Shown one piece after another: positions 17,414 through 24,711 of a stretch of DNA of 64,000 nucleotides. The notes below the pieces were generated by a model that had not been told where the DNA came from, made no database searches, and was given only the letters and a program-made list of their open reading frames with translations. The stretch's first letter is position 1; the number at the start of each line of letters is the position of its first letter. This DNA is from Flavobacterium sp. N1736. GTDB lineage: Bacteria > Bacteroidota > Bacteroidia > Flavobacteriales > Flavobacteriaceae. The stretch lies in the NCBI RefSeq assembly GCF_025947065.1, contig NZ_CP109994.1, forward strand, positions 4,898,001 to 4,962,000, written 5' to 3'. Both the position numbers and the translations under genes were made by a program.

Positions 17414-18256
17414 TTAAATAAATATTTCCGAATAATAATCACCATTGATTTTTATTATTGATTTTACAGATGGGTTAGGGTAATGGCTGTTCACCGGTTC
17501 CGGCGGCGTAAAATCGATAAGTGGGTCGATTTCAACAAAACCAAAACGTGTTAATGGTTTTGTTGCGTTGGTTTCAATTTCGGTTGCTGCTTTTCGGTTA
17601 ATGTATTTCCAAAGCGTTTTTCGATTGTCAAAATGAATTTTAAAATTAGGACTTACCATTTTGCCGGGAATCGTCAGGATATTTCCTGAATTGTTATCGC
17701 CCCGCATGGTTAGTGAAATAAATCCAAAGACGCCTTGTTTTTCTGATGTTTGAAGTGTGGAAATTAAATCTGTAGTGGTTTCTTCGGAGACTAAATATTC
17801 ATTTGAAATTAATTTGTTATCATTTATTTTTGGAAGGTATTCAAATGTTACCGGTTCCTTTAAAGACTTAACATTGCTGAATAGAAATACCTGATTGTAG
17901 GCAAAATCTAAATTGGTATAATTCTCAAATTGATAATCATTGATGGCGATTAAAAAGTTTAAGTTTAAATCGGCAGGAATTTTTATAAATGGATCGGCTT
18001 CGTCTGTTTCTTTGACTTTAACGTATATTCTAAAACCTGTTTTGGTTTTTTTGAATACCATTTTATAGTTTCTAAGTATTGTATTGGTTTCTAAAGTGGG
18101 CGTTATAGTTGTAAATGCATCTGTACTAAAACTTTGCAGTATTTTTTCTTTTGCGGAAGCTGACATACTTTGAAAAGTTTCTTCGCCATTATTCAGAAAA
18201 TAATTGTGAAGAAGTGTCACTTCAAACAACAATCCATATGTAAGACTAAAACTCAT
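17414..18256 (-). CDS. eCIS-operon protein, 280 aa, unassigned
   Basis: I cannot name this family. It starts MSFSLTYGLLFEVTLLHNYF and is rich in beta-strand patterns (YKMVFKKTKTGFRIYVKVKE; LNFLIAINDYQFENYTNLDF), with no signal peptide or membrane segment. Its start overlaps the DUF4255 gene by 4 nt and it ends 19 nt before the sheath gene, so it is made stoichiometrically with the cap and sheath. The likely guess from position is a second cap or cap-adaptor component, which is inference. Confidence 0.6.
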   Translation of the reverse strand: MSFSLTYGLLFEVTLLHNYFLNNGEETFQSMSASAKEKILQSFSTDAFTTITPTLETNTILRNYKMVFKKTKTGFRIYVKVKETDEADPFIKIPADLNLNFLIAINDYQFENYTNLDFAYNQVFLFSNVKSLKEPVTFEYLPKINDNKLISNEYLVSEETTTDLISTLQTSEKQGVFGFISLTMRGDNNSGNILTIPGKMVSPNFKIHFDNRKTLWKYINRKAATEIETNATKPLTRFGFVEIDPLIDFTPPEPVNSHYPNPSVKSIIKINGDYYSEIFI

Positions 18257-18855
18257 GATTGTTTGCTTGTTTTTGTTACGCCTTTAACTTTGCTGATAAG
18301 TTGTCCTTCGCCCTGAATAACATTGCGTTCAATTTGTATCATGCTCACTTTGTATAAAGCAGATGGAAGTTGTTTGCCTCCCAACGTTCCCCAGATATAG
18401 TTTAACTCTTCAAAAGTGGGCGTGTAAAGTTCAACCGAGAATTTGAAGTTGTCAATATTGGTCATTGCAACATTGCTTCTGTTGTAAATAGTATTGGCTT
18501 GTGTAAATAGTTTTTTGCCCTGAAAAAATGCAATAATTTTCGAAATATCATTAAGTGAGTTGATGTATACGGTTCTATTAGCGCTAAAAAGCAAGTACAG
18601 ATTTAAGTTGATAACACTGTTTTTATAAATTGTTTTAGCGTTTTCAATGGCATGATTGGGAAAGTTTTTTAAAGTTGCTTCTTCGTCTAAGTTAATTAAG
18701 GTAAGTGCCACTCTATCATCTAAATTTCCAGATACTGTTTCGTTTTGAGACTCTAAAAAAGCAACATTTTCAGGCACAACTGTTTTCTCTAACCCAATTT
18801 CGTCGAGATAGTTATTTACTTGTTCTGTAATTATTTGAATTATTTCAAAAATCAT
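18253..18855 (-). CDS. DUF4255 tail terminator/cap protein (Afp16-type)
   Basis: A 200-aa protein beginning MIFEIIQIITEQVNNYLDEI with ALTLINLDEEATLKN and LNLYLLFSANRTVYINSLND, features of DUF4255 (Afp16-like) proteins that end tube and sheath polymerisation. It is the first gene of the operon and overlaps the next by 4 nt (ATGA). I found no convincing TAnnTTTG promoter core in the 240 bases upstream. Confidence 0.85.
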   Translation of the reverse strand: MIFEIIQIITEQVNNYLDEIGLEKTVVPENVAFLESQNETVSGNLDDRVALTLINLDEEATLKNFPNHAIENAKTIYKNSVINLNLYLLFSANRTVYINSLNDISKIIAFFQGKKLFTQANTIYNRSNVAMTNIDNFKFSVELYTPTFEELNYIWGTLGGKQLPSALYKVSMIQIERNVIQGEGQLISKVKGVTKTSKQS

Positions 18856-19358
18856 CTTGTGCTAAATTTTAGTGCATTTTATATTTATTCGCTTTTTTAC
18901 GACGTCTCATTTATAATAATATGGTGTGAAATTTTGCTAAAAAAGATTAGCTCTAAGGCGCAGATTGAAAAACAAAAGAAGAATCTCCAGACTTTACTTG
19001 AAACTTGTAAAAGAAAAGAGGGCGTATAATATTTGTCGAAGTTAGAAAAACAGAAGTGTACCAAATAGGGGAAAAAGACCCTTTTTTTTAGAGGTTTTTT
19101 ACTGTAAAATATTGATTATAAATTAGTTGTATTTTTAGTTTGCCTTTGTTTTGTCTGGCAAAAAAAGGAATTTCGGAACTGTGGAAACATGTAAAATTTA
19201 ATAAAGAAAGGATGTGAAAAGTTTAGTTTTTGGGATGTGAGGATTTATCTTTCGTAGAATCAAATTTTATTAATTGACAATTTATTTGATAATGTTTGCA
19301 GAATTTGCTAGTTATAGCGGTGAAAATTTAGGAGTACGAAAATAGTTTTATTATCTAT
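18856..19358. other. Intergenic region upstream of the eCIS operon
   Basis: 503 bp that must hold the eCIS promoter (minus strand) and the 3' end of the 111-aa gene. It is AT-rich. No clear consensus promoter, RNA gene or ORF with convincing composition was identified; a 69-codon plus-strand frame begins inside the DUF4255 gene and was rejected. Confidence 0.6.
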
Positions 19359-19694
19359 TTAATAGAAACAAATAGGAATGTCAAGAAAGTCAGAATTTGG
19401 ATAAAAAACCTGAATTTGATAATTTTTAGCACGATTTATTTGTATTAAATAATTACCTGGTAAAAGATGATAAAAAAAATATAATCCATAACCATTTGTT
19501 ATTGTTTGACTTAAAAATCTGTATCCAGATGGCGTCGGGACATAAAGATCTACAATTGCATTTGGAAGAGTATAATATTGATTATATGAAATATTGTAAT
19601 ATTGAACTTGACCTCTTATATTTACTGCATTTTGTGCTCTACAATTAATACTTAAAAATAGTATTATTAATAATAATCGAATTGCATTTTTCAT
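19359..19694 (-). CDS. Secreted prealbumin-fold (carboxypeptidase-regulatory-like) protein
   Basis: A 111-aa protein with a signal peptide (MKNAIRLLLIILFLSINCRA) followed by one compact beta domain. VNIRGQVQYYN, LPNAIVDLYVPTPSGYRFLS, TNGYGLYFFYHLLPGNYLIQ is the strand order of carboxypeptidase-regulatory or Cna-B-like domains. It is expected in the periplasm or outside the cell. It starts 23 nt after the upstream 206-aa gene, so the two may be co-transcribed. Specific function unknown. Confidence 0.6.
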   Translation of the reverse strand: MKNAIRLLLIILFLSINCRAQNAVNIRGQVQYYNISYNQYYTLPNAIVDLYVPTPSGYRFLSQTITNGYGLYFFYHLLPGNYLIQINRAKNYQIQVFYPNSDFLDIPICFY

Positions 19695-19717
19695 AATGAC
19701 ATATTTATACTTGCGAG

Positions 19718-20338
19718 TTACTTAATAGTGTCGTTTTTATTATTTGATGTATTTTGATTTACAGGTTGAAGTTGTATAGTTCCAGGTATTCCTTGGTTTG
19801 GATTAGTGGGGCTGCTAGAATATTTGTAAGGAGTAGATTTTTTAAAAGAGATTGTTCCAATATCTATTTCACCATCAGTATTATTGACCTTTTTCGTTTT
19901 ATCAAGTTTTAAATTAAACGAAACGTCTGGAAACCTATTTTTAGTGTCAGTAAAATTTAATATTATATTTCTACCTGTTTTATCAGTTCCTACAGCATAG
20001 AACTGAACTCGTCTTTCACATTTTTCAATTATTACCGGAGGATTGGATTGTTGTACAAATACTTCCTTAATATATTCTGAGGTAGGTAATGTATCATTAT
20101 TTTCGTCTAAGTAGCGAACTTTTGCTGTTACCAACCAAACTTTATTAGAGTTGTCAGTCATTTGCGTTTTAAAGATATATAAACAAATGGCTACTATTTC
20201 AAGGATAAGGGCAATAAAAAGTTTATTCAAAAATTTTGGTTGAATATTGATTTTATTAATTAATCCTAATAGCGTTATAATACCTGTTGCTGCAAAAATC
20301 CCTACGCAAACAACACTAAGTAAATCTTTTACATCCAT
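19718..20338 (-). CDS. Membrane-anchored protein, unassigned
   Basis: About 206 aa when started at MDVKDLLSVV; an upstream in-frame start at 20389 would add 17 residues with no clear support. Two hydrophobic helices (about residues 5-28 and 38-58) are followed by a beta-rich soluble region containing VWLVTAKVRYLDENNDTLP and a Pro/Asn/Gln-rich tail. It resembles a small envelope protein with a C-terminal extracytoplasmic domain. No family recognised. It lies upstream of the secreted 111-aa gene. Confidence 0.55.
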   Translation of the reverse strand: MDVKDLLSVVCVGIFAATGIITLLGLINKINIQPKFLNKLFIALILEIVAICLYIFKTQMTDNSNKVWLVTAKVRYLDENNDTLPTSEYIKEVFVQQSNPPVIIEKCERRVQFYAVGTDKTGRNIILNFTDTKNRFPDVSFNLKLDKTKKVNNTDGEIDIGTISFKKSTPYKYSSSPTNPNQGIPGTIQLQPVNQNTSNNKNDTIK

Positions 20339-20630
20339 AATTAAAAAAATTGGATTTAAATATAAATATGATACTTCGCAAACACCCAATAATGAGTTGT
20401 TATCTTTCGTTTTCTAAATTAGCTACTGAAAAATTTCATACAATGATAAAGTTGTTCTTAGAGGATAGAGATAATTCTTGAGCTAACTTTCATCAGAATT
20501 TATAATAGTTTTTTACGATTTTATACGTAGGCTACAAAACAATAACGTAATTAAAATTATTAGTATACTATTAAATTTAAATGTTGATTATTAAGTTTAA
20601 AGCAAATTTAATGATTATAAATATTTAATA

Positions 20631-20673
20631 TACAGGTATTTATACCCGTAATGTACAGGTATAAATACCCATT
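20631..20673. promoter_or_regulatory. Two tandem palindromic operator-like sites
   Basis: TACAGGTATTTATACCCGTA (20631-20650) is a near-perfect palindrome, and a second related copy, TACAGGTATAAATACCCATT, follows at 20654-20673 with a start-to-start distance of 23 bp. The pair lies about 300 bp upstream of the minus-strand membrane protein and 160 bp from tRNA-Glu. It looks like a double binding site for a dimeric regulator; no regulator is identified. Confidence 0.5.
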
Positions 20674-20793
20674 TTTTTGTGATTGGGTTTTAAATGTTGT
20701 TGTTAAAGCAAAGCCATATTTTACCGCTCTCCGAAGAATCTAATGAAAAGCTATGTGAATATTTCCTGATTTCGCACGCATAATTTAAAGGAA

Positions 20794-20825
20794 ACAAAAA
20801 AAGCTCCAGATTTCTCTGAAGCTTT
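20794..20825 (-). terminator. Intrinsic terminator of tRNA-Glu
   Basis: On the minus strand the stem AAGCTTCAGA / TCTGGAGCTT (one G-U pair) closes a GAAA tetraloop and is followed by seven or more U residues. It sits 8 nt after the tRNA-Glu 3' end. Confidence 0.85.
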
Positions 20826-20832
20826 GTGGTAG

Positions 20833-20904
20833 TAGCCCGTAGCGGAATCGAACCGCTCTTACATGGATGAAAACCATGCGTCCTAACCGATAGACGAACG
20901 GGCC
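20833..20904 (-). tRNA. tRNA-Glu (anticodon TTC)
   Basis: A 72-nt cloverleaf. The acceptor GGCCCGT pairs with ACGGGCT (position 1 wobbles), the anticodon stem CATGG/CCATG closes loop TTTTCAT giving anticodon TTC, and the T arm is GCGGTTCGATTCCGC. CCA is not encoded. A terminator follows directly. Confidence 0.95.
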
Positions 20905-21599
20905 TGTTTTTCTATGCGGGTGCAAAAATGCAATTAATTTTAAAATACACAAAAAGATTTTTTTAAAATGGCCTTTACTTATTCAGAAAATATCCTGTTT
21001 ATAAATAATCAATCCGAAATAAAAACAGGTTAATTAAGATCTATTTGATTGATTAATAATTGCTTGTTTTTGTATGAAAAAGGATTTTTTTTCTTCTTTT
21101 ATTAAAATCACAACTTTAAATAAATTGAAAATTATTTTTTTTGAAAGAATATTCTTTTGACTTTTTTATTGCATTTTTGGAAAAGTTGTCAATATTGTTT
21201 TGAATTTATAGCATTTAAGGAATCTCAATTTACATTCGAAGAAAATTAGTTTTAAAGTCAGAGACTTTATGAGGTTTCTATTTTTAAATTATATTTGTTT
21301 GCGATGGCGCAAAGTCGGAGACATTTACGCAGCGTGAACAAGAACACTTCGCAGAGCGGGTGAACATTTAAATCTTTAACTTCTGCAGGTTTTGTATCTA
21401 GAATGTTTTGGTGTTTTTTGATTATATCGCTACATTAAAATAGTATATAAGTTTATTAAATGGCGCGTTATTTGATAATCAGTAGTTTGTATGGTGTGAA
21501 AAAAAGTTGTATTTTGAAACTTTTGTAATGTCTATTAAATAATTTGCTACATTTGTAGTATAATTAGATAACAATACTGTTTAATTAAATTTATTAAAA
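20905..21599. other. Long intergenic region with degenerate repeat
   Basis: 695 bp between tRNA-Glu and the 47-aa/159-aa cassette. It is very AT-rich. Bases 21301-21365 contain a CGCAAAGTC..ACATTTACGC..CTTCGCAGAGCGGG stretch that reappears, reversed and degenerate, near 22326-22370. The 3' end holds the cassette promoter. Nothing else recognised. Confidence 0.6.
21522..21555 (+). promoter_or_regulatory. Candidate promoter of the 47-aa/159-aa cassette
   Basis: TTTG at 21522-21525 and TACATTTG at 21548-21555 match the Bacteroidota -33/-7 pattern (TTTG ... TAnnTTTG) with a 22-bp spacer, 44 bp ahead of the first start codon. Confidence 0.6.
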
Positions 21600-21743
21600 A
21601 TGAAAACTCAAGACGTACTATTAATCGAAAAGCCTTCTAAGGGGTTATTGGCGTTGGTGCGTAAACTACAGGAGGAAAAAGAAGCAGAACAAGAAGAGAT
21701 TAAAAGAAATTGGAATAAGCTCTTTCCTAAAAAAAATAAATGA
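21600..21743 (+). CDS. Small 47-aa protein, first gene of an overlapping pair
   Basis: The ORF starts ATG and encodes MKTQDVLLIEKPSKGLLALV followed by a highly charged helix (KLQEEKEAEQEEIKRNWNK) and the basic end KKNK. Its stop overlaps the start of the next gene as ATGA, a strong sign of coupling. A good promoter lies upstream. The small charged protein plus larger partner layout resembles antitoxin-toxin modules, but neither product is a recognised family member; the role is inferred from arrangement only. Confidence 0.65.
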   Translation: MKTQDVLLIEKPSKGLLALVRKLQEEKEAEQEEIKRNWNKLFPKKNK

Positions 21744-22219
21744 GCCAAGAAACAATTTCCTATCCCTACACTGCAAAAAACGGTTCAAATTACATTATAA
21801 GATTTAAATATACTCCAGGAATGATTCCGGCAGGAGTAACAATATTAATACCTATTATTGAGGTAATAATATTTACAGAAGATAATGTTGAGATTATTCA
21901 AACTTCAACTACCTTATTAGAATTAGTTACCTTGATAAGATCAAATGCTGATTTGGTTGATGCAGTCTATTATAGTGTTTGTAGTGATAAGATGATTCTT
22001 AAATCAGCGAAAAGATCAGATTTGAGCCATCAAGAATACAGAAGCCAACTATTTAGTTCGATGTTTAACAAGGCAAATGCAGATAAAAAATATATCAATA
22101 AACCTGTAGTTATTACTGATCTTAATGTTGGTAATCACTATATACATCTTATGACACTTGAAAAAAATCAAGATGTGATTGATATAATAAGTGAAGAGTT
22201 AAAAAAACACGATAAATGA
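21740..22219 (+). CDS. 159-aa protein, second gene of the overlapping pair
   Basis: Begins MSQETISYPYTAKNGSNYII with two predicted beta-rich stretches (VTILIPIIEVIIFT), then a helical LLELVTLIRSNA region, then VYYSVCSDKMILKSAKRSD and a helix containing HQEYRSQLFSSMFNKA, ending in a helical DVIDIISEELKKHDK. The layout is reminiscent of Bacteroidota DUF6169 proteins (a VYYxCDxxD-like segment, then a basic helix), but I am not certain. No signal peptide. Co-translated with the 47-aa gene through an ATGA overlap. Candidate toxin or phage-defence partner by arrangement only. Confidence 0.65.
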   Translation: MSQETISYPYTAKNGSNYIIRFKYTPGMIPAGVTILIPIIEVIIFTEDNVEIIQTSTTLLELVTLIRSNADLVDAVYYSVCSDKMILKSAKRSDLSHQEYRSQLFSSMFNKANADKKYINKPVVITDLNVGNHYIHLMTLEKNQDVIDIISEELKKHDK

Positions 22220-22337
22220 TTTAGTTTGCTTATTAAGATTGGTTAAATAGCAAAGGAGAATCAAAATTCGTTTAATTGTAATAAATAGTTTTTCAACGAG
22301 TTTTTGGTTGATCTTAAATTTTATTTCCCCGCTCTGC

Positions 22338-22473
22338 GAAGTGTCCTTTGAAAGAGGCAAATGTCTCTGACTTTGCGTATTTTTTTTGTTTCTTAGAAAT
22401 TGTAAACCTGATAAAAGTCTCCCGACTTTTACTTAATATAAACATAACAAAGCTCCAGATTTCTCTGAAGCTT
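22338..22473. repeat. Dispersed intergenic repeat, copy B
   Basis: Bases from about 22358 (ATGTCTCTGACTTTGCGTAT) to the hairpin at 22473 match bases 24397-24510 in order: CTGACTTTGCGTATTTTTTT, AAACCTGAT, AAGTCTCC, the segment CTTTTAC, then the same terminator hairpin. A more degenerate copy precedes tRNA-Glu's terminator (about 20725-20825). Confidence 0.65.
22450..22473 (-). terminator. Hairpin downstream of the XRE regulator gene
   Basis: The same AAGCTTCAGA-GAAA-TCTGGAGCTT stem found after both tRNA genes, here 33 nt past the regulator's stop. The following U-tract is short (TTGTT), so it may be a weak terminator. Confidence 0.6.
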
Positions 22474-22506
22474 TGTATGATATCTTTTATAAAGTTTCTT
22501 TCGAAA

Positions 22507-22911
22507 TTATTTACTGATTAATTTTTCAAGCCTTGCCATCATTTCATCTTTTTCCTTCAACATCCTTTCATACAATGCAATCTTTTCTTCGTGAAGTTGG
22601 ATCAATTTATCGATTTGATTATTATTGAAAGTTGGACTATAATTTATCAAACCTTGAGTATCATGGAAAGTATTCGAAATAATATTTATTGCTTGCTCTT
22701 CATCAAAATTCTTAAAAGCTTCAACAGGAATATTTAATACCTCTGAGATTTGATTAAGTATGTCATCTTCAATTACATCTTTTTGCTCCAGCATAGAAAT
22801 TTTCTTTTGATTCCAGTCATTTCCCAGATCAAAAGCCAATGCTTCCTGTTTGATTCCAAGCATTTCTCTAAAACGTTTTACGTTTCTTCCCTGATGTATT
22901 TTCTGTTCCAT
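22507..22911 (-). CDS. XRE-family helix-turn-helix regulator
   Basis: A 134-aa protein. Residues 8-65 form an HTH_3 domain (NVKRFREMLGIKQEALAFDL, KISMLEQKDVI, ILNQISEVLNIPVEAFKNFD), a region of about 30 residues follows, and the C-terminal 30 residues form a coiled coil (LHEEKIALYERMLKEKDEMM). This layout is common among flavobacterial regulators. Three phased ATATCC repeats lie 75-115 bp upstream and may be its own operator. It is a single gene facing a terminator. Confidence 0.85.
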   Translation of the reverse strand: MEQKIHQGRNVKRFREMLGIKQEALAFDLGNDWNQKKISMLEQKDVIEDDILNQISEVLNIPVEAFKNFDEEQAINIISNTFHDTQGLINYSPTFNNNQIDKLIQLHEEKIALYERMLKEKDEMMARLEKLISK

Positions 22912-22987
22912 AATAAATATTAATTTTCTAAAAACTCAAAGATAAAGTCATTTGGCTTAAAAATTTTGAATTTCAAAGATAAAAAAA

Positions 22988-23024
22988 TATCCTTTTATAT
23001 CCGTTTTTTCAGATGTTATATCCG
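22988..23024. promoter_or_regulatory. Three helically phased ATATCC repeats upstream of the XRE gene
   Basis: ATATCC occurs at 22988-22993, 22998-23003 and 23019-23024. Start-to-start spacings are 10 and 21 bp, i.e. one and two helical turns, so all copies face the same side of the DNA. The last two extend to TATATCCG(T/C)TTTT. This is the expected geometry for cooperative regulator binding. Confidence 0.5.
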
Positions 23025-23098
23025 CTTTTGTTCATCATAAACACATTCTTCAAAGGAATACTTCGTAGAGCAGAGTAGCTGCTGCTGGAATGATCTTT

Positions 23099-24247
23099 TT
23101 AATTTGTTACAATAAAATAGTCGTAATCATCCTTAATAATGTTATTTTCAGATAATGAATTATCTTTTAGATTTAATTTTAAAAGTTTATATGTAGCAAT
23201 TCCATTATTATATATAATTTTCTTTCCAATTATTTGATTTGTTTGTGGATAATAAGTGAGATTACTTATATGTAGTTCACTAATGTTTATTAAAGTTTTG
23301 ATTTCTGTACCAGTAGCGGGATTGAGTTCAACTATTCTTTTTGTTGCTCTAAAGGCATATAATTTCCCATTAGTTGCAGGAATTAACTCGTCATAACCAT
23401 AATAAATATTTTCAGTTATTGAATTGTCAGAAAGTTTTATCTTGCAAAGTTTATGGATGTAGTTTCCATTATTGTCAATTAGTCCTTTATCTCCCATTAT
23501 TTCATTAGTTTGAGGATTGTAAATTAATCCATAAAGTTGATCACTTCCTGTATTTATTAAGCTTCCAATTTCGGAACCTGTATTTGGATTTAATTCAATA
23601 ATACCTTCATACAATTTGTACCCATATAATTTTCCTGTTGTTGTTACGATCAATTGGTCATAACCTGCATAAATCATTTCTTTTGTAGTTTTGTCTGCAA
23701 GTTTTACTTTAAAAAGTTTATAAGTGTTGCTTCCATTGTTATTTAAAACAAATCCTTGTGCAATAATTTCATTTGTTGGAGCAAAATATTTTAATTCACT
23801 TAAATAATCAGATCCTGTACCATATACCAGGGTTTGGGTTTCTATACCTGTACCAGAATTTAATTCCACAATGTACCCGTGTTGTTTGTATGCGAACAGA
23901 CGATTTTGACCAATTATAGAAATATAACCTGCATTAACTGTTACACCATTTGCAGTTAATTGAAGTGGACCAGAAGTTGTGCCAACCGGAACTATAACAC
24001 TTATTGTCGTTGAAGTAATTTGAGCAATTTGACCATTAGTACCATTAAATGTAATAGTATAAGTTGAATTTGGGTTAAAGTATTGTCCGTTAATTATAAT
24101 AGTATCGCCTATATTAGTTGAATTAGTCGAGATGCTCTGAATTGTCGGGGTTTGAGTTTCTGGATTTGGGTTTTGAACTTCTTCTGTATTAGGACTTGAA
24201 CAGCTAATTAAAATAAATAGTGCTAAAATTGAAAAAAAATGTTTCAT
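23099..24247 (-). CDS. IPT/TIG-domain lipoprotein with three beta-repeat blocks
   Basis: A 382-aa protein. The lipoprotein signal MKHFFSILALFILISCSS places Cys16 as lipidation site. Residues about 32-112 form an IPT/TIG domain (IQSISTNSTNIGDTIIINGQ, ITFNGTNGQIAQI, VIVPVGTTSGPLQL). Residues 115-382 hold three blocks of about 85-90 residues with the shared pattern LYAY...IVELN..TG.E....L..Y.P.TN.I.G and YKL.K..L.DNS, like half of a beta-propeller. It is expected on the outer membrane, possibly surface-exposed; ligand unknown. Confidence 0.8.
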   Translation of the reverse strand: MKHFFSILALFILISCSSPNTEEVQNPNPETQTPTIQSISTNSTNIGDTIIINGQYFNPNSTYTITFNGTNGQIAQITSTTISVIVPVGTTSGPLQLTANGVTVNAGYISIIGQNRLFAYKQHGYIVELNSGTGIETQTLVYGTGSDYLSELKYFAPTNEIIAQGFVLNNNGSNTYKLFKVKLADKTTKEMIYAGYDQLIVTTTGKLYGYKLYEGIIELNPNTGSEIGSLINTGSDQLYGLIYNPQTNEIMGDKGLIDNNGNYIHKLCKIKLSDNSITENIYYGYDELIPATNGKLYAFRATKRIVELNPATGTEIKTLINISELHISNLTYYPQTNQIIGKKIIYNNGIATYKLLKLNLKDNSLSENNIIKDDYDYFIVTN

Positions 24248-24382
24248 TCTGAATGTTTGGTTTTTAATTGTTGATTTTTTTCAAAGATATATAGTATTCT
24301 TATAAGATGGTTGGTATAAACGTTGCTAAATGTCTCTTCAATATCACTAAAACCCTAGCTTCCTCAAAAGAGTCTCATGAAG

Positions 24383-24510
24383 ATCTGCGCAAATATGTCT
24401 GACTTTGCGTATTTTTTTTGATGTTGTTATGAAATTAAACCTGATGTAAGTCTCCTGTCTTTTACGTTTTTAGTCTAAAACAAAAAAAGCTCCAGATTTC
24501 TCTGAAGCTT
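24383..24510. repeat. Dispersed intergenic repeat, copy C
   Basis: Partner of the 22338-22473 repeat (shared CTGACTTTGCGTATTTTTTT, AAACCTGATG, AAGTCTCC and the GAAA-loop hairpin). It lies directly downstream of tRNA-fMet on the minus strand. Confidence 0.65.
24481..24510 (-). terminator. Intrinsic terminator of tRNA-fMet
   Basis: Minus-strand hairpin AAGCTTCAGA-GAAA-TCTGGAGCTT followed by a run of U residues, 12 nt after the tRNA 3' end. Confidence 0.85.
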
Positions 24511-24522
24511 TTTTGTTTTTAG

Positions 24523-24595
24523 TAGCGGGAACAGGACTCGAACCTGTGACCTTCGGGTTATGAGCCCGACGAGCTGCCTACTGCTCTATCCCGCG
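24523..24595 (-). tRNA. Initiator tRNA-fMet (anticodon CAT)
   Basis: A 73-nt cloverleaf starting CGCGGGATAGAGCAGTAGG. Anticodon loop CTCATAA reads CAT, and the anticodon stem ends in three consecutive G-C pairs (CGGG/CCCG). The first base C does not pair with the opposite U at the acceptor end. The three G-C pairs and the unpaired first position identify the initiator rather than elongator tRNA-Met. Confidence 0.93.
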
Positions 24596-24684
24596 ATGTT
24601 TCGGGTGCAAAGATACGTCGTTTTTTGAGAAATCCAACGAAAACTTTAAAAAATGTTTTATTTTCTGTATTGAGTTGATATGAC

Positions 24685-24692
24685 TACCTTTG
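24685..24692 (+). promoter_or_regulatory. -7 promoter core for era
   Basis: TACCTTTG matches TAnnTTTG and lies 20 nt before the era start codon. No good -33 element was found at the right distance. Confidence 0.55.
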
Positions 24693-24711
24693 CAAAATAA
24701 ATAATTCACAA

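Noticed and set aside
1..18855. Prophage or T6SS interpretation
   Set aside because: No capsid, portal, terminase, lysis or integrase genes and no membrane-complex genes are present; gene set and order fit an eCIS.
18820..19029. 69-codon plus-strand frame upstream of the eCIS operon
   Set aside because: Starts inside the DUF4255 gene antisense, has no promoter or recognisable domain, and only its last third looks protein-like.
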